DNA of 64,000 nt from Vibrio amylolyticus (GCF_023145695.1 NZ_JAJHVV010000016.1:30204-94203), one strand, 5' to 3'. Shown: positions 17,439 to 26,326, counted from the first letter of the stretch. Made by a program: numbers and translations. The notes: a model not told the origin generated them from the sequence alone.

Positions 17439-18923
17439 TTAGCCGCCTACTGCAATGTTCTTCATATCAGTCATGTACCCACGTAACTCTTCACCGATGT
17501 ATTCAACTGGGTGGTTACGGATAGCATCGTTCACAGCAATTAGCTTACCGTTGTCTACTTGGTTAGACGTCTCACCAAGACCACGACCGATAACGTCAGT
17601 TGCTACTGAAGGCATGAACTTCTCACGTAGAAGTGGTGTTGCTACGTTAGCAAATAGGTAGTTACCGTATTCAGCTGTATCTGAGATTACTACGTTCATT
17701 TCGTATAGACGCTTACGAGCAACCGTGTTTGCGATTAGCGGTAGTTCGTGTAGTGATTCGTAGTATGCAGACTCATCGATGATGCCTGATGCTGTCATTG
17801 CTTCGAATGCTAGCTCAACCCCTGCACGTACCATTGCAACCATTAGGATACCGTTATCAAAGTACTCTTGCTCAGAGATTTCTACATCAGACGCTGGGTA
17901 GTTTTCAAATGCCGTTTCGCCTGTCTCTTCACGCCAGCCAAATAGGTTCACATCATCGTTTGCCCAGTCAGCCATCATAGTGCGAGAGAATTCGCCTTGG
18001 ATGATGTCATCCATGTGCTTGTTGTAAAGTGGACGCATTAGATCTTTAAGCTCTTCAGAAAGGTCGAATGCTTTTACTTTCGCTGGGTTTGATAGACGAT
18101 CCATCATGTGAGTGATGCCACCAAACTTCAGTGCTTCAGTAATGGTTTCCCAGCCGTACTGTAGAAGTTTACCTGCGTAGCCAGGTTCAATGCCGTCAGC
18201 AATCATTTTCTCGTAAGAAACGATAGAACCCGCTTGAAGCATGCCACAAAGAATTGTTTGCTCACCCATTAGGTCAGATTTAACTTCAGCAACGAATGAA
18301 GACTCTAGACAACCAGCGCGGTGACCACCAGTACCTGCTGCCCAAGCTTTAGCGATATCCCAACCTTCACCTTTAGGGTCATTTTCTGGGTGAACTGCGA
18401 TTAGTGTTGGAACACCAAAGCCACGTTTATATTCTTCACGCACTTCTGTACCTGGACACTTAGGCGCAACCATTACAACCGTTAGGTCTTTACGGATTTG
18501 CATGCCTTCTTCAACTACGTTGAAGCCGTGCGAGTAACCTAATGCAGAGCCCTCTTTCATTAGAGGCATTACCGTTTCAACAACGTTTGTGTGTTGCTTG
18601 TCTGGTGTTAGGTTTACTACTAGATCAGCTTGAGGAATTAGATTCTCATAGCTATCAACAACGAAACCATTTTCTTTCGCGTTTTTAAACGATTGACGCT
18701 GCTCGTCGATTGCTGCTTGGCGTAGTGCGTAAGAAACGTCTAGGCCAGAATCACGCATGTTTAGGCCTTGGTTTAGACCTTGAGCACCACAACCTACAAT
18801 AACCACTTTTTTACCTTTTAGGTAATCTGCTTCTGTAGCAAATTCACTGCGGTCCATAAAACGACAACGACCTAGTTGGTCAAGTTGCTCACGTAGATTT
18901 AAAGTATTGAAATAGTTAGCCAT
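17439..18923 (-). CDS. ilvC: Ketol-acid reductoisomerase (class II)
   Basis: IlvC converts acetolactate or acetohydroxybutyrate, by alkyl migration and NADPH reduction, to the dihydroxy acids of valine and isoleucine synthesis. I start at the ATG at 18923 (MANYFNTLNLREQL), which has AAGGAG 9 bases upstream and gives 494 residues, matching the long class II enzyme (491 in E. coli). A Rossmann motif GCGAQGLNQG lies at about residues 44-53. The duplicated C-terminal knotted domain is typical of the long form, with metal ligands in SDLMGEQTIL and DVEISEQEYF regions. It is transcribed divergently from ilvY. Confidence 0.97.
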   Translation of the reverse strand: MANYFNTLNLREQLDQLGRCRFMDRSEFATEADYLKGKKVVIVGCGAQGLNQGLNMRDSGLDVSYALRQAAIDEQRQSFKNAKENGFVVDSYENLIPQADLVVNLTPDKQHTNVVETVMPLMKEGSALGYSHGFNVVEEGMQIRKDLTVVMVAPKCPGTEVREEYKRGFGVPTLIAVHPENDPKGEGWDIAKAWAAGTGGHRAGCLESSFVAEVKSDLMGEQTILCGMLQAGSIVSYEKMIADGIEPGYAGKLLQYGWETITEALKFGGITHMMDRLSNPAKVKAFDLSEELKDLMRPLYNKHMDDIIQGEFSRTMMADWANDDVNLFGWREETGETAFENYPASDVEISEQEYFDNGILMVAMVRAGVELAFEAMTASGIIDESAYYESLHELPLIANTVARKRLYEMNVVISDTAEYGNYLFANVATPLLREKFMPSVATDVIGRGLGETSNQVDNGKLIAVNDAIRNHPVEYIGEELRGYMTDMKNIAVGG

Positions 18924-19011
18924 GTTGGGCGCTCCTTGTTGATTCTTCCGTAATGGTCGGTGCGTTATCACCGAATGAGTTCATACTAAAGCAGACATTT
19001 AATTGCCGAAA

Positions 19012-19048
19012 GTGATATATTCACAATTAGTAATTGCAATTAATGCAA
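19012..19048. promoter_or_regulatory. Candidate tandem IlvY operators between ilvC and ilvY
   Basis: Two inverted repeats lie in the 153-base divergent spacer: GTGATATATTCAC (19012-19024) and TTGCA-N5-TGCAA (19034-19048). The second fits the T-N11-A LysR pattern. In E. coli, IlvY binds two tandem operators at this position and activates ilvC when acetolactate is bound. Assignment here is by position and symmetry. Confidence 0.55.
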
Positions 19049-19076
19049 CACAATATCTTTTCAAGATGACCTATTT

Positions 19077-19967
19077 ATGAATATTAAACACTTACAGATG
19101 TTCATTCATTTGTGTGATAGTAAAAACTTCAGCAGAACCGCCTCCGCGATGCACATTAGTCCATCGGCATTAAGCCGACAGATACAAAAACTTGAAGAAG
19201 AAACCAACCAAACTTTGTTCTTACGCGATAACCGCAGTGTTGAGCTAACACCCGCCGGTAAGCAGCTTCTGCCTGTGGCCTTGAAGATTCAAACCGAGTG
19301 GCAACAATACAATGCGCAAACTAAAGGTCATGAATTAGAACTGAAAGGCGAGATAAGACTCTTTTGTTCCGTTACTGCAAGTTATAGCCATTTACCTGAA
19401 TTGCTTTCTGAATTTCGACTTCAACATCCCTTTATTGAATATAAACTTTCAACGGGCGACCCAGCTCAAGCGATTGACATCATCCTAAATGACAAAGCAG
19501 ATATCGCGATTTCTGCCAAACCTGATCAACTGCCTGCTCGTATTGAGTTTGAAACCATCAGTGAAATTCCGCTCTCCGTGATTGCACCTTCTGGTGTCAG
19601 CAGTTTTGCTGAGCAATTACAAAGCGATAAGCCTGATTGGTCGAGTATCCCATTTATCGTTTCAGAAGCAGGAACCGCTCGCGATAGAGCTAATGCGTGG
19701 TTTAAGAGCATGCGGATTAAACCCAATATTTATGCGCAAGTCTCGGGGCATGAGGCCATTGTTAGTATGGTTGCACTCGGTTGTGGTGTCGGGATTGCGC
19801 CTGATGTGGTGATCAATAACAGCCCTGTAAGAGAGAAGATTCAGCGCCTTAAAGTTAAACCGATCAAGCCGTTTGAACTGGGCGTGTGTTGCAAACGCTC
19901 ACAACTTGATAACCCGCTAGTGAAAGCGCTATGGGATGTTGCTGCACGTAAGTACATTACCCCCTAG
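19077..19967 (+). CDS. ilvY: LysR-family activator of ilvC
   Basis: A 296-residue LysR-type regulator. The N-terminal winged helix-turn-helix (about residues 1-60) reads LQMFIHLCDSKNFSRTASAM and SPSALSRQIQKLEEE. A LysR substrate-binding domain follows (about 90-290). Its divergent position beside ilvC is the conserved ilvY arrangement, so it probably activates ilvC in response to acetolactate or acetohydroxybutyrate. A terminator follows. Confidence 0.93.
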   Translation: MNIKHLQMFIHLCDSKNFSRTASAMHISPSALSRQIQKLEEETNQTLFLRDNRSVELTPAGKQLLPVALKIQTEWQQYNAQTKGHELELKGEIRLFCSVTASYSHLPELLSEFRLQHPFIEYKLSTGDPAQAIDIILNDKADIAISAKPDQLPARIEFETISEIPLSVIAPSGVSSFAEQLQSDKPDWSSIPFIVSEAGTARDRANAWFKSMRIKPNIYAQVSGHEAIVSMVALGCGVGIAPDVVINNSPVREKIQRLKVKPIKPFELGVCCKRSQLDNPLVKALWDVAARKYITP

Positions 19968-19992
19968 CCTATTAATTCCTTCAGGCACAAAA

Positions 19993-20013
19993 AAGCCACG
20001 CATTAACGTGGCT
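19993..20013. terminator. Terminator between ilvY and hemN
   Basis: AGCCACG-CATTAA-CGTGGCT hairpin, preceded by a run of A (minus-strand T run) and followed by CTATTTA, between two convergent genes. Confidence 0.7.
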
Positions 20014-20052
20014 CTATTTATCTTAGACGAATCAAGCTAGGTATTAACCAGA

Positions 20053-21441
20053 CTAGATAACGCGAGAGAATTGCTGCTGGCGCGCTCTGTCGCGTAGGTA
20101 TTTATCAAAACACATACAAATATTACGAATCAACAATCGACCACGTAGCGTTACTCGGATCTCTTTGTCATCTACTTCGACTAATTCATCATCAATAAAG
20201 GTTTGCAGTAACTCTAAATCTTCTTTGAAGTATTGGTTAAACGTCACTTTAAACTCAGACTCAATCATGGTCTTATCCAGTTTAAAGTTACAGATTAGCT
20301 GCTTAATCACTTCACGTCGCAGTAAGTCATCACTATCTAGAGCAACCCCTTTCCATAACGCATGACGCAGCTCATCCACCTGAGCGTAGTATTTTTTCAG
20401 CTCTTTTTGGTTTTGCGCATAGGCGTCACCAATCATGGATATCGCTGAGACACCGAATCCAACTAAGTCTGCTTCACCTTGTGTGGTGTAGCCTTGGAAA
20501 TTACGATGCAACACCCCTTCTCGCTGAGCAACGGCTAACTCATCATCAGGCTGTGCAAAGTGATCCATACCAATAAATTGATAACCCGCTCCAGTCAGCG
20601 TCGCGATACTCTCTTGTAGAATACCCATTCTTTCACTAGCAATCGGTAGATCGTCTTCTTTAATCTTACGTTGTGCGGCAAACAGCTGTGGCATGTGTGC
20701 GTAATTAAACACAGACAAACGTCCAGGCTGCATATCTAATACTTGCGCTAATGTTTTTGCAAACGACTCTTTGGTCTGCTTTGGCAAGCCGTAGATTAAA
20801 TCGAGATTCGTCGAACGGAAACCAAGCTCTTTAGCGCGTTCTACCATGGCAATGATGAAATCCTCATCTTGCTCGCGGTTAACCAGTTTTTGAACTTCTT
20901 TATTAAAGTCCTGCACGCCAATACTTAATCGGTTAAACCCTTCGCCACGAAGGTGATCAAGCATATTGAGCTCAATTTCACGCGGGTCAACTTCAATGCT
21001 GATCTCAGCGTCGCCGACAAAATTAAACTCACTGCGTAAGATGGTCATCAAACGACTGATTTGAGCTTTAGATAGAAATGTCGGTGTACCACCACCAAAA
21101 TGCAACTGCGTGACTTTACGCCCTTGCAGTAGGGAGGCACGTTGACGTATCTCATGCTCGATGACATCAAGATATTCATCCGCTTTGTGAGAGTGGCGAG
21201 TGATAACCTTGTTACAGCCACAGTAGTAGCAAAGCTTATGGCAAAACGGAATATGTATATATAAAGAGAGTGGACGCTCAGGGTATTGAGCACACGCCAT
21301 GTCGTAGTCAGCTACAGTGAAGGCCTCGTGGAACTCCAACGCAGTTGGGTATGAGGTGTAACGAGGTCCTGAATAGTTGTATTTATCCAGAATAGCTTGA
21401 TCCCAGACAATTTGTTGTCCGGATACGACTTGCTGTGACAT
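20053..21441 (-). CDS. hemN: Oxygen-independent coproporphyrinogen III oxidase
   Basis: A radical SAM enzyme that decarboxylates coproporphyrinogen III to protoporphyrinogen IX without oxygen. The 462-residue length fits true HemN (457 in E. coli). The cluster motif is Cys67, Cys71 and Cys74 (CHKLCYYCGC), followed by the SAM-binding LHFGGGTPTFL. The N-terminal YTSYPTA and C-terminal HemN domain separate it from HemW-type proteins. It is convergent with ilvY. A near-perfect 13-base tandem duplication lies upstream at 21481-21506. Confidence 0.95.
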   Translation of the reverse strand: MSQQVVSGQQIVWDQAILDKYNYSGPRYTSYPTALEFHEAFTVADYDMACAQYPERPLSLYIHIPFCHKLCYYCGCNKVITRHSHKADEYLDVIEHEIRQRASLLQGRKVTQLHFGGGTPTFLSKAQISRLMTILRSEFNFVGDAEISIEVDPREIELNMLDHLRGEGFNRLSIGVQDFNKEVQKLVNREQDEDFIIAMVERAKELGFRSTNLDLIYGLPKQTKESFAKTLAQVLDMQPGRLSVFNYAHMPQLFAAQRKIKEDDLPIASERMGILQESIATLTGAGYQFIGMDHFAQPDDELAVAQREGVLHRNFQGYTTQGEADLVGFGVSAISMIGDAYAQNQKELKKYYAQVDELRHALWKGVALDSDDLLRREVIKQLICNFKLDKTMIESEFKVTFNQYFKEDLELLQTFIDDELVEVDDKEIRVTLRGRLLIRNICMCFDKYLRDRARQQQFSRVI

Positions 21442-21640
21442 GGGATTATTTCCGTTTCTAACTGTAATCGGCGTAGAGTCTATTTTGACTGGCTATTTTG
21501 ACTGGCTATTTTGCCACATGACCATGCTTTGCGTAGGTAAGCGAAACACATTTTCGTAAGAAAATTTCATAACTGCTAGCTCGATCACTCACTCTGGTGA
21601 ATAAGTGACCAAATTTATTGAGCAGCAATATTAGGTTCGA

Positions 21641-22132
21641 TTAGATAACCTGAACATTAATTTGATTGTTTAGCGGTGCAATGTTTTTTTGCAACGCTTT
21701 AAGCTCTTCAACAATCGCGTCGGCTAGTTCCACTTCAGCTTTATGACGAGCTAAGTTTTGCTTCATTTTTTCTTGCTTCTCTAACGCTTGGCGATCATCA
21801 CCACGCGCCATATCTTTAACGACATGAAAAAGCTCTGAGAGGGCTGGATATTGCTGATCCATATCAATGCGGCTTTCACCCTGAACATAATCCATAATGT
21901 TATACACTCGGATACTAATTTCAGAGAGATCGCATTGACCTTGGATACCCGCTAAACAGAGCGTATTCACATTCTCAAAAATATTCGCATTACGTTTATC
22001 GATCGCTAGCTTTTGCTGTTGTTGCTGCAATTCCTTTTGCTTCTTAACTTGGAGCAGAAGGTAACCTGCATAGCATGCTAGCCCTGCGATAATAATCACA
22101 CCTATCGTGGCTAATAAGGTTACATTCATCAT
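21641..22132 (-). CDS. DUF2489 family membrane-anchored protein
   Basis: A 163-residue protein with one N-terminal hydrophobic helix (about residues 5-25), then a Gln/Lys-rich coiled stretch (KKQKELQQQQQK) and an alpha-helical domain that I match to DUF2489. Its function is unknown. It begins three bases after the yihI stop and is in the same transcription unit as the methyltransferase and yihI, a conserved cluster near hemN in gammaproteobacteria. Two consecutive ATG codons (22132 and 22129) are possible starts. Confidence 0.78.
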   Translation of the reverse strand: MMNVTLLATIGVIIIAGLACYAGYLLLQVKKQKELQQQQQKLAIDKRNANIFENVNTLCLAGIQGQCDLSEISIRVYNIMDYVQGESRIDMDQQYPALSELFHVVKDMARGDDRQALEKQEKMKQNLARHKAEVELADAIVEELKALQKNIAPLNNQINVQVI

Positions 22133-22135
22133 TGA

Positions 22136-22705
22136 TTACTCTTTGAAATCACTAAGATCGAGATCTTCAAACTGAGATAATAGCTCTTCATCGCTAGACG
22201 ATTTTTTGCTCGTCTTCACCGATTTAGGCTCAGGCATCATCTCTTCTTCAAACTCGTCTTCTTCATCTTCAACATAAAGACCAAGCTGCTTCATTAAGAC
22301 TTCGATACGATCAAGTTTTTCATCAACAACTTTCTGTAAGCCTGCACCTAAATTCTCACCATTTTCTAGGCGATCAAGTAGTACATTCAGCTGCGTATCC
22401 GTCTCAAGCATTTCCAGTTCTTTCTCTGCAGAAAGTTTACGCTCTTGCTTATTCGGTTTTTTCTTCTCTTCAACAACAAGAGCGATTTTCTTTTTGCTGC
22501 CTAAGCGAGGATCGCGCTGTTGTTTCGCTTGACGAACCTTCACCTCTTCAACTTCTGAATTACGGTTACCGGTTTTTAGGCCTTTACGATTCTTTTTACG
22601 TTTACGTAAGCGACCTTCAACATCAGATTCACTACGATTACGAGTAACGTTTTGCTCTGGAGCGCCTAACGCTCCTGGCTTTCTAGATTTCTTACTACGA
22701 CTCAT
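22136..22705 (-). CDS. yihI: Der GTPase-activating protein YihI
   Basis: A 189-residue highly charged protein. The first 90 residues are basic (SRSKKSRKPGA, RKRKKNRKGLKTGNR) and the C-terminal half is acidic (EDEEDEFEEE). This polarity and the KRLNELL-like central helix pair are typical of YihI, which stimulates GTP hydrolysis by Der and so tunes 50S ribosome assembly. Its ATG overlaps the methyltransferase stop by one base (TAATG), indicating translational coupling. It keeps the E. coli-like neighbourhood with engB, polA and hemN. Confidence 0.88.
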   Translation of the reverse strand: MSRSKKSRKPGALGAPEQNVTRNRSESDVEGRLRKRKKNRKGLKTGNRNSEVEEVKVRQAKQQRDPRLGSKKKIALVVEEKKKPNKQERKLSAEKELEMLETDTQLNVLLDRLENGENLGAGLQKVVDEKLDRIEVLMKQLGLYVEDEEDEFEEEMMPEPKSVKTSKKSSSDEELLSQFEDLDLSDFKE

Positions 22706-23343
22706 TACTGGGTCTTCCTCAGTAAAATTACATCATTTCCAACAAATTCAAGTTCGAGCTTATCTCGCTCAGCCAAATACTCAAAGGTCTTGCGGCTAAA
22801 GAAGATGACATGGGTCAGATCGTTCTTATAGTGCCAATTTTTAAACGCTTCAAGATCAATAACCATCTTGGTCATAAGACCAATCCAGCCACCCGGCTTA
22901 ACTAAATTTAACCATTGCTGCCACACCAAGTCAGGCTGATAAACATGCTCAATGACTTCTGTAGCTGTTATAAAATCATAAACCTTCGCTAGCACCGATT
23001 TATCAGGGTGATAGTAAAGGTCGTACAATTCGATACTGTGTCCTTGTTCTTGCAACATTACGGATAATGTTGGGCCAGGGCCACAGCCAAAATCTAACCC
23101 ATGAGCGTTAGATGAAATTTTTTCCATCATTGGTTCGGCAATTCGCGATAGAAACCGACGATACCCCTCATCACTAGGATCGTTCTCATGGAGATCATAG
23201 TGAGCTTTTTCTGCTTTTGCATCTAAGCGTTGAGTCGGGTCAACAAACACCAAATGACATTCTCGACATTGTAAATAAGCTCGACGCTTATCCTCAAAGT
23301 AATGCTGAGTGTCTTGATTGTGGCATAAAGGGCAGTTGTGCAT
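22705..23343 (-). CDS. Class I SAM-dependent methyltransferase with N-terminal zinc site
   Basis: A 212-residue protein. The N terminus carries a zinc-ribbon-like pattern (CPLCHNQDTQHYF, then CRECHLVFVDP). Residues about 95-170 form a methyltransferase domain with motif I GLDFGCGPGP and motif LYDLYYHPDK. It also has EVIEHVYQPDLVW and LKPGG-like VKPGGWIGLMT. The substrate is unknown. It resembles proteins that methylate lipids or small metabolites, but this is not decidable from sequence. It heads the cluster with yihI. Confidence 0.82.
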   Translation of the reverse strand: MHNCPLCHNQDTQHYFEDKRRAYLQCRECHLVFVDPTQRLDAKAEKAHYDLHENDPSDEGYRRFLSRIAEPMMEKISSNAHGLDFGCGPGPTLSVMLQEQGHSIELYDLYYHPDKSVLAKVYDFITATEVIEHVYQPDLVWQQWLNLVKPGGWIGLMTKMVIDLEAFKNWHYKNDLTHVIFFSRKTFEYLAERDKLELEFVGNDVILLRKTQ

Positions 23344-23454
23344 GCTTTCATCCTAAAACAGGGATGCGAAACATACCAGAAAGTGAGATCAGAGTGGAGT
23401 TAAATTGTGCAATTAAACAGCGAAATGAAAAAATAACTGTTATTTAAATGATAA

Positions 23455-23850
23455 AAAAGCGATAGGTTTCCCTATCGCTTTCAAAGTGCCAGTTATTGGC
23501 AAATTTGTACGCACTCAAACGGTGCTCAACTATCCTGTTGTTATTGATGCTTTCCCTGCAAAAAATTTTGTTCTTCATCATCCTGATGAATTTTAATAAT
23601 CCTTTCGACTTCCTGTATCTGGGCTATCCATTAGCCTGATCCATTTCAGTGTCTCTCCTTGAGACGAGTCGATCATCCTTATCCAGCGAGCTCCTAGCCC
23701 GCTACTATCCTTCGTCCAACCTTCAGGTATTCCTTACCTGCATCCTTGGAGACTTTCCTAGTCTAAATGTCCAAATCAGCGCCTTGCCGATGCGGTTAAT
23801 CTACCCTGATTAACGATATAAACAACACTGCCAATTCAAACTTTTTAGCC
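23455..23850 (-). ncRNA. csrB: CsrB/CsrC-family regulatory RNA
   Basis: The minus strand carries 11 AGGA motifs plus several other GGA motifs within about 260 bases, many in hairpin loops (CTCAAGGAGAG, GGTAAGGAATACC, ATCAGGATGAT). It ends in a strong terminator, AAAGCGATAGG / CCTATCGCTTT (23456-23481), followed by T. That is the design of RNAs that titrate the translational regulator CsrA. E. coli csrC lies in the same yihA(engB)-yihI interval, so csrC may be the better name. The 5' end is approximate because I could not fix a -10. No protein frame occurs here. Confidence 0.88.
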
Positions 23851-23925
23851 ACAAATCAAAACAAACCAGCAACATAAATAAAATCAACACCTTATAAAAA
23901 CACAGCATCCTAACTCTATAAAAAC

Positions 23926-23943
23926 CATGGTCGATCTCTTACA
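23926..23943 (-). promoter_or_regulatory. Candidate VarA/UvrY (GacA-type) half-site upstream of the CsrB-family RNA
   Basis: On the plus strand GATCTCTTACA matches the right half of the palindromic UvrY box (TGTAAGAGATCTCTTACA) exactly, while the left half is degenerate. It lies about 80-100 bases upstream of the RNA, where the VarA/VarS system would act. Confidence 0.5.
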
Positions 23944-24008
23944 TACTCCGCAGAATATGTATATCTCAATCATCAAGCGTTCATGAAGCGTATAGTGATA
24001 TAGATACA

Positions 24009-24035
24009 AAAAAGCCCTAGCATAAGGCTAAGGCT
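24009..24035 (-). terminator. Terminator of the cytochrome c4 gene
   Basis: On the minus strand AAGCCTTAGC-CTTAT-GCTAGGGCTT is followed by TTTTTG. One internal mismatch. It separates cytochrome c4 from the CsrB-family promoter. Confidence 0.75.
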
Positions 24036-24076
24036 TCTTGTTACATCAACAGTAGGGTGCTCGAACAAAGGCTCTG

Positions 24077-24694
24077 TTAGTGAAGCCCACCCACATATTG
24101 AGATAACACTTCGATATCATTGTCAGTCAGCTTTTTAGCGATATCACGCATCATCTCATTCATGTCATTATTACGAGTCCCATCGCGGAACTTCAGTAAC
24201 TGAGACTTGGTGTACTCTGCATGCTGGCCAGAAATCTTAGGGAACCCAGACAATTCCGTGCCATTACCACGCGGTCCATGACAAGCGATACACGCTGTAA
24301 TACCACGGTCGATATCACCTGCGGTATAAAGGACTTTACCCTCTTCAACGACATCTTCAGGCGTTGTATTGGCAGCAATAGGTAGTGAAGAATAATACGC
24401 TGCTAAATCAGCGATATCCTGATCACTTAATGCCATCGCCATACCACTCATCACAGGGTCCATACGACCTTGCTTACCACCACTTGTCATGCCTAAACGT
24501 AGATCTTTTAACTGCTTTTCAAGATACTTCGCGTGTTGACCAGCGATTGTCGGATACATGCCAAGTTGGCTATTTCCATCAGCGCCATGACAGGCACCAC
24601 ATGTTATTGATTTTGTTTTACCAGCTTCTATGCTGCCTTGAGCCCAAACAGTGCAGCTGGCTAAAAGACTCAAGATAAGCGCTAATTTCTTCAT
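24077..24694 (-). CDS. Dihaem cytochrome c4
   Basis: A 205-residue periplasmic cytochrome. It has a signal peptide ending near CTVWA, and two similar domains, each with CxxCH (CGACHGADG about residue 32, CIACHGPRG about residue 136) and an axial Met (DPVMSGMA, NEMMRDIA). Such proteins pass electrons to cbb3-type oxidases. It is divergent from engB, with overlapping 5' regions. A terminator follows. Confidence 0.92.
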   Translation of the reverse strand: MKKLALILSLLASCTVWAQGSIEAGKTKSITCGACHGADGNSQLGMYPTIAGQHAKYLEKQLKDLRLGMTSGGKQGRMDPVMSGMAMALSDQDIADLAAYYSSLPIAANTTPEDVVEEGKVLYTAGDIDRGITACIACHGPRGNGTELSGFPKISGQHAEYTKSQLLKFRDGTRNNDMNEMMRDIAKKLTDNDIEVLSQYVGGLH

Positions 24695-24842
24695 GACATT
24701 CCATTATAATTATAAAGCTTCCAGTACCACTCTGTGTTGCCACTCATGGTATAATAGGCGATCATATGCCGAGCACGGTTATTTTACACAATTTCACAAA
24801 AAAGTAATCAGTCGACTACACAAAGTCGAGATGGAGTTAACA

Positions 24843-25511
24843 GTGAGCGTAAAAATTCATTATCAAAACACGCATTTCATTACGAGTGCGCCAGATATTC
24901 GTCATTTACCAGAAGACGAAGGGATCGAAGTTGCGTTCGCAGGTCGCTCTAATGCTGGTAAATCAAGTTCCCTCAATACCTTAACCAATCAGCGCGGTTT
25001 AGCTAAAACCAGTAAAACACCTGGTCGAACTCAGCTAATTAACTTATTTAAGGTGGATGAAGGTTGTCACATTGTTGATTTACCTGGCTATGGTTATGCC
25101 CAAGTACCTTTAAAGCTAAAAGAGAAATGGCAGAAATCACTCGGTGAATACCTACAGTGTCGGAAAAGCCTAAAAGGCCTAGTGGTCCTCATGGATATTC
25201 GTCATCCAATGAAAGATCTCGATCAGCAGCTAATTTTCTGGGCTGTGGATAGCAATATTCCAGTACAGGTACTGCTAACAAAAGCAGATAAACTGAAAGC
25301 CGGTGCGAGAAAATCACAAGTCTTAAAGATCCGTGAATCCTCAATTGGCTTTGGCGGCGATGTTAAAGTTGATGCGTTTTCATCATTGAAAGGAATCGGG
25401 GTTGATGTACTGCGTAACAAGCTAGACGAATGGTACGCACCCGCTTTTGAAGCTTCAGAGGAAGAACTAACTGAACTCATTGATGCGCAAGAAAGCCAGC
25501 AAGGTGAATAG
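24843..25511 (+). CDS. engB: Ribosome biogenesis GTP-binding protein EngB (YihA/YsxC)
   Basis: An essential GTPase of 50S subunit assembly. I choose the GTG at 24843 because GGAG is 6 bases upstream and the protein then starts like E. coli YihA, giving 222 residues. G1 is GRSNAGKSS, G2 is TPGRTQ, G3 is DLPGYG, G4 is TKAD and G5 falls in FSSLKG. The upstream extension of the open frame to 24651 overlaps the divergent cytochrome c4 gene and is not credible. A terminator follows at once. Confidence 0.95.
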   Translation: MSVKIHYQNTHFITSAPDIRHLPEDEGIEVAFAGRSNAGKSSSLNTLTNQRGLAKTSKTPGRTQLINLFKVDEGCHIVDLPGYGYAQVPLKLKEKWQKSLGEYLQCRKSLKGLVVLMDIRHPMKDLDQQLIFWAVDSNIPVQVLLTKADKLKAGARKSQVLKIRESSIGFGGDVKVDAFSSLKGIGVDVLRNKLDEWYAPAFEASEEELTELIDAQESQQGE

Positions 25512-25542
25512 CTCTCTTTAGACAATACTTATGTGCCTATCT

Positions 25543-25566
25543 AGCCTCACAGTGTGGGGCTTTTTT
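25543..25566 (+). terminator. Terminator of engB
   Basis: AGCCTCA-CAG-TGTGGGGCT hairpin (with a G-T pair) followed by TTTTTT, about 30 bases past the engB stop. Confidence 0.8.
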
Positions 25567-25681
25567 ATGCTTAAAATTTATGGGGATAGTTCAAGAAACT
25601 GCAATAAACAGCCTTCATAAATACGATTAAAAAGGGAGGCATCTGTCTTGAAGGTGTACGTAGAGGTATAAATACAGGCAT

Positions 25682-25728
25682 AAAAATCCCCACCATCCTG
25701 GTGGGGCAACGGGAGAGAAATATTACTC
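25682..25728 (-). ncRNA. Candidate small RNA between engB and Spot 42
   Basis: On the minus strand a strong GC hairpin (CCCCACCA-GGA-TGGTGGGG, 25688-25706) is followed by ATTTTT, an intrinsic terminator with no gene to terminate: Spot 42 upstream has its own. GATAAT at 25735-25740 could be the -10, giving an RNA of about 47 bases. The -35 is weak. A small RNA called VSsrna24 was, as I recall, described beside Spot 42 in Vibrionaceae, and this could be its counterpart. The 5' end is a guess. Confidence 0.5.
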
Positions 25729-26044
25729 GTTATTATTATCCAAGTAGCATCCCCTATCACCTGATATTTTTCAACTAGTAAGGAGACTCTTGCAAGCTCT
25801 CTAACCGACTCATCACCAATATCTAACCATCTAATTTAAATACCTTTTTCATAAAAACCACACGGCATTTCACACTTATTTATCAAAGAAAAATAATAAA
25901 AAGTGTGAGTGGTATAAAATTACACAGTAGTTGCAAAGAATCAGAGTTCAAGCCGAAGGAATTAGCTAATTATCAACACAAGGTTAGCTATTTGATACAA
26001 ATGAAGAGAAGAAATAGGGCCATTAGGTTTTTTCTTTGCCATAA

Positions 26045-26150
26045 GAAAAAACGCCCCAGTCAAATACTGACTGGGGCGGCTGAATCAGCCTAATCCAATA
26101 ACGTGAAACAAAAGGTCTGAAAGATAGAACATCTTACCTCTGTACCCTAC
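26045..26150 (-). ncRNA. spf: Spot 42 RNA
   Basis: The first 34 bases on the minus strand (GTAGGGTACAGAGGTAAG onward to TTTCAGACC) are the same as E. coli Spot 42. It ends with the same CGCCCCAGTCA / TGACTGGGGCG terminator and T run. Spot 42 is an Hfq-dependent RNA that represses many secondary carbon-use genes and is itself repressed by cAMP-CRP. A -10 (TACATT) sits 7 bases before the 5' end with TTTTCA 17 bases further up. It lies between engB and polA, exactly the E. coli order. Confidence 0.97.
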
Positions 26151-26265
26151 GCAGACTAATGTACAACAATTGGTCAGAAATGAAAACTTTTTTTGTAGTT
26201 TTTTTTCAGTAATTTTTGTTTTGACTACACTTTAAGAAAAACCTTCAGCTCTTGTTTTTCTCGCA

Positions 26266-26293
26266 CAAAAAAGCCAGCGTTTGTGCGCTGGCT
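26266..26293 (-). terminator. Terminator of polA
   Basis: On the minus strand AGCCAGCG-CACAAA-CGCTGGCT is followed by TTTTTT, about 34 bases past the polA stop. It insulates spf from polA transcription. Confidence 0.85.
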
Positions 26294-26326
26294 CATACTT
26301 ATTTGGGGGGTTGTGTCAAAAAGTGT

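Noticed and set aside
21481..21506. Tandem 13-base direct repeat (TATTTTGACTGGC twice) upstream of hemN
   Set aside because: Only two copies plus a partial; probably a simple slippage duplication with no visible function.
25905..26093. 62-codon plus-strand frame upstream of polA
   Set aside because: It runs antisense through the Spot 42 terminator and has no conserved features.
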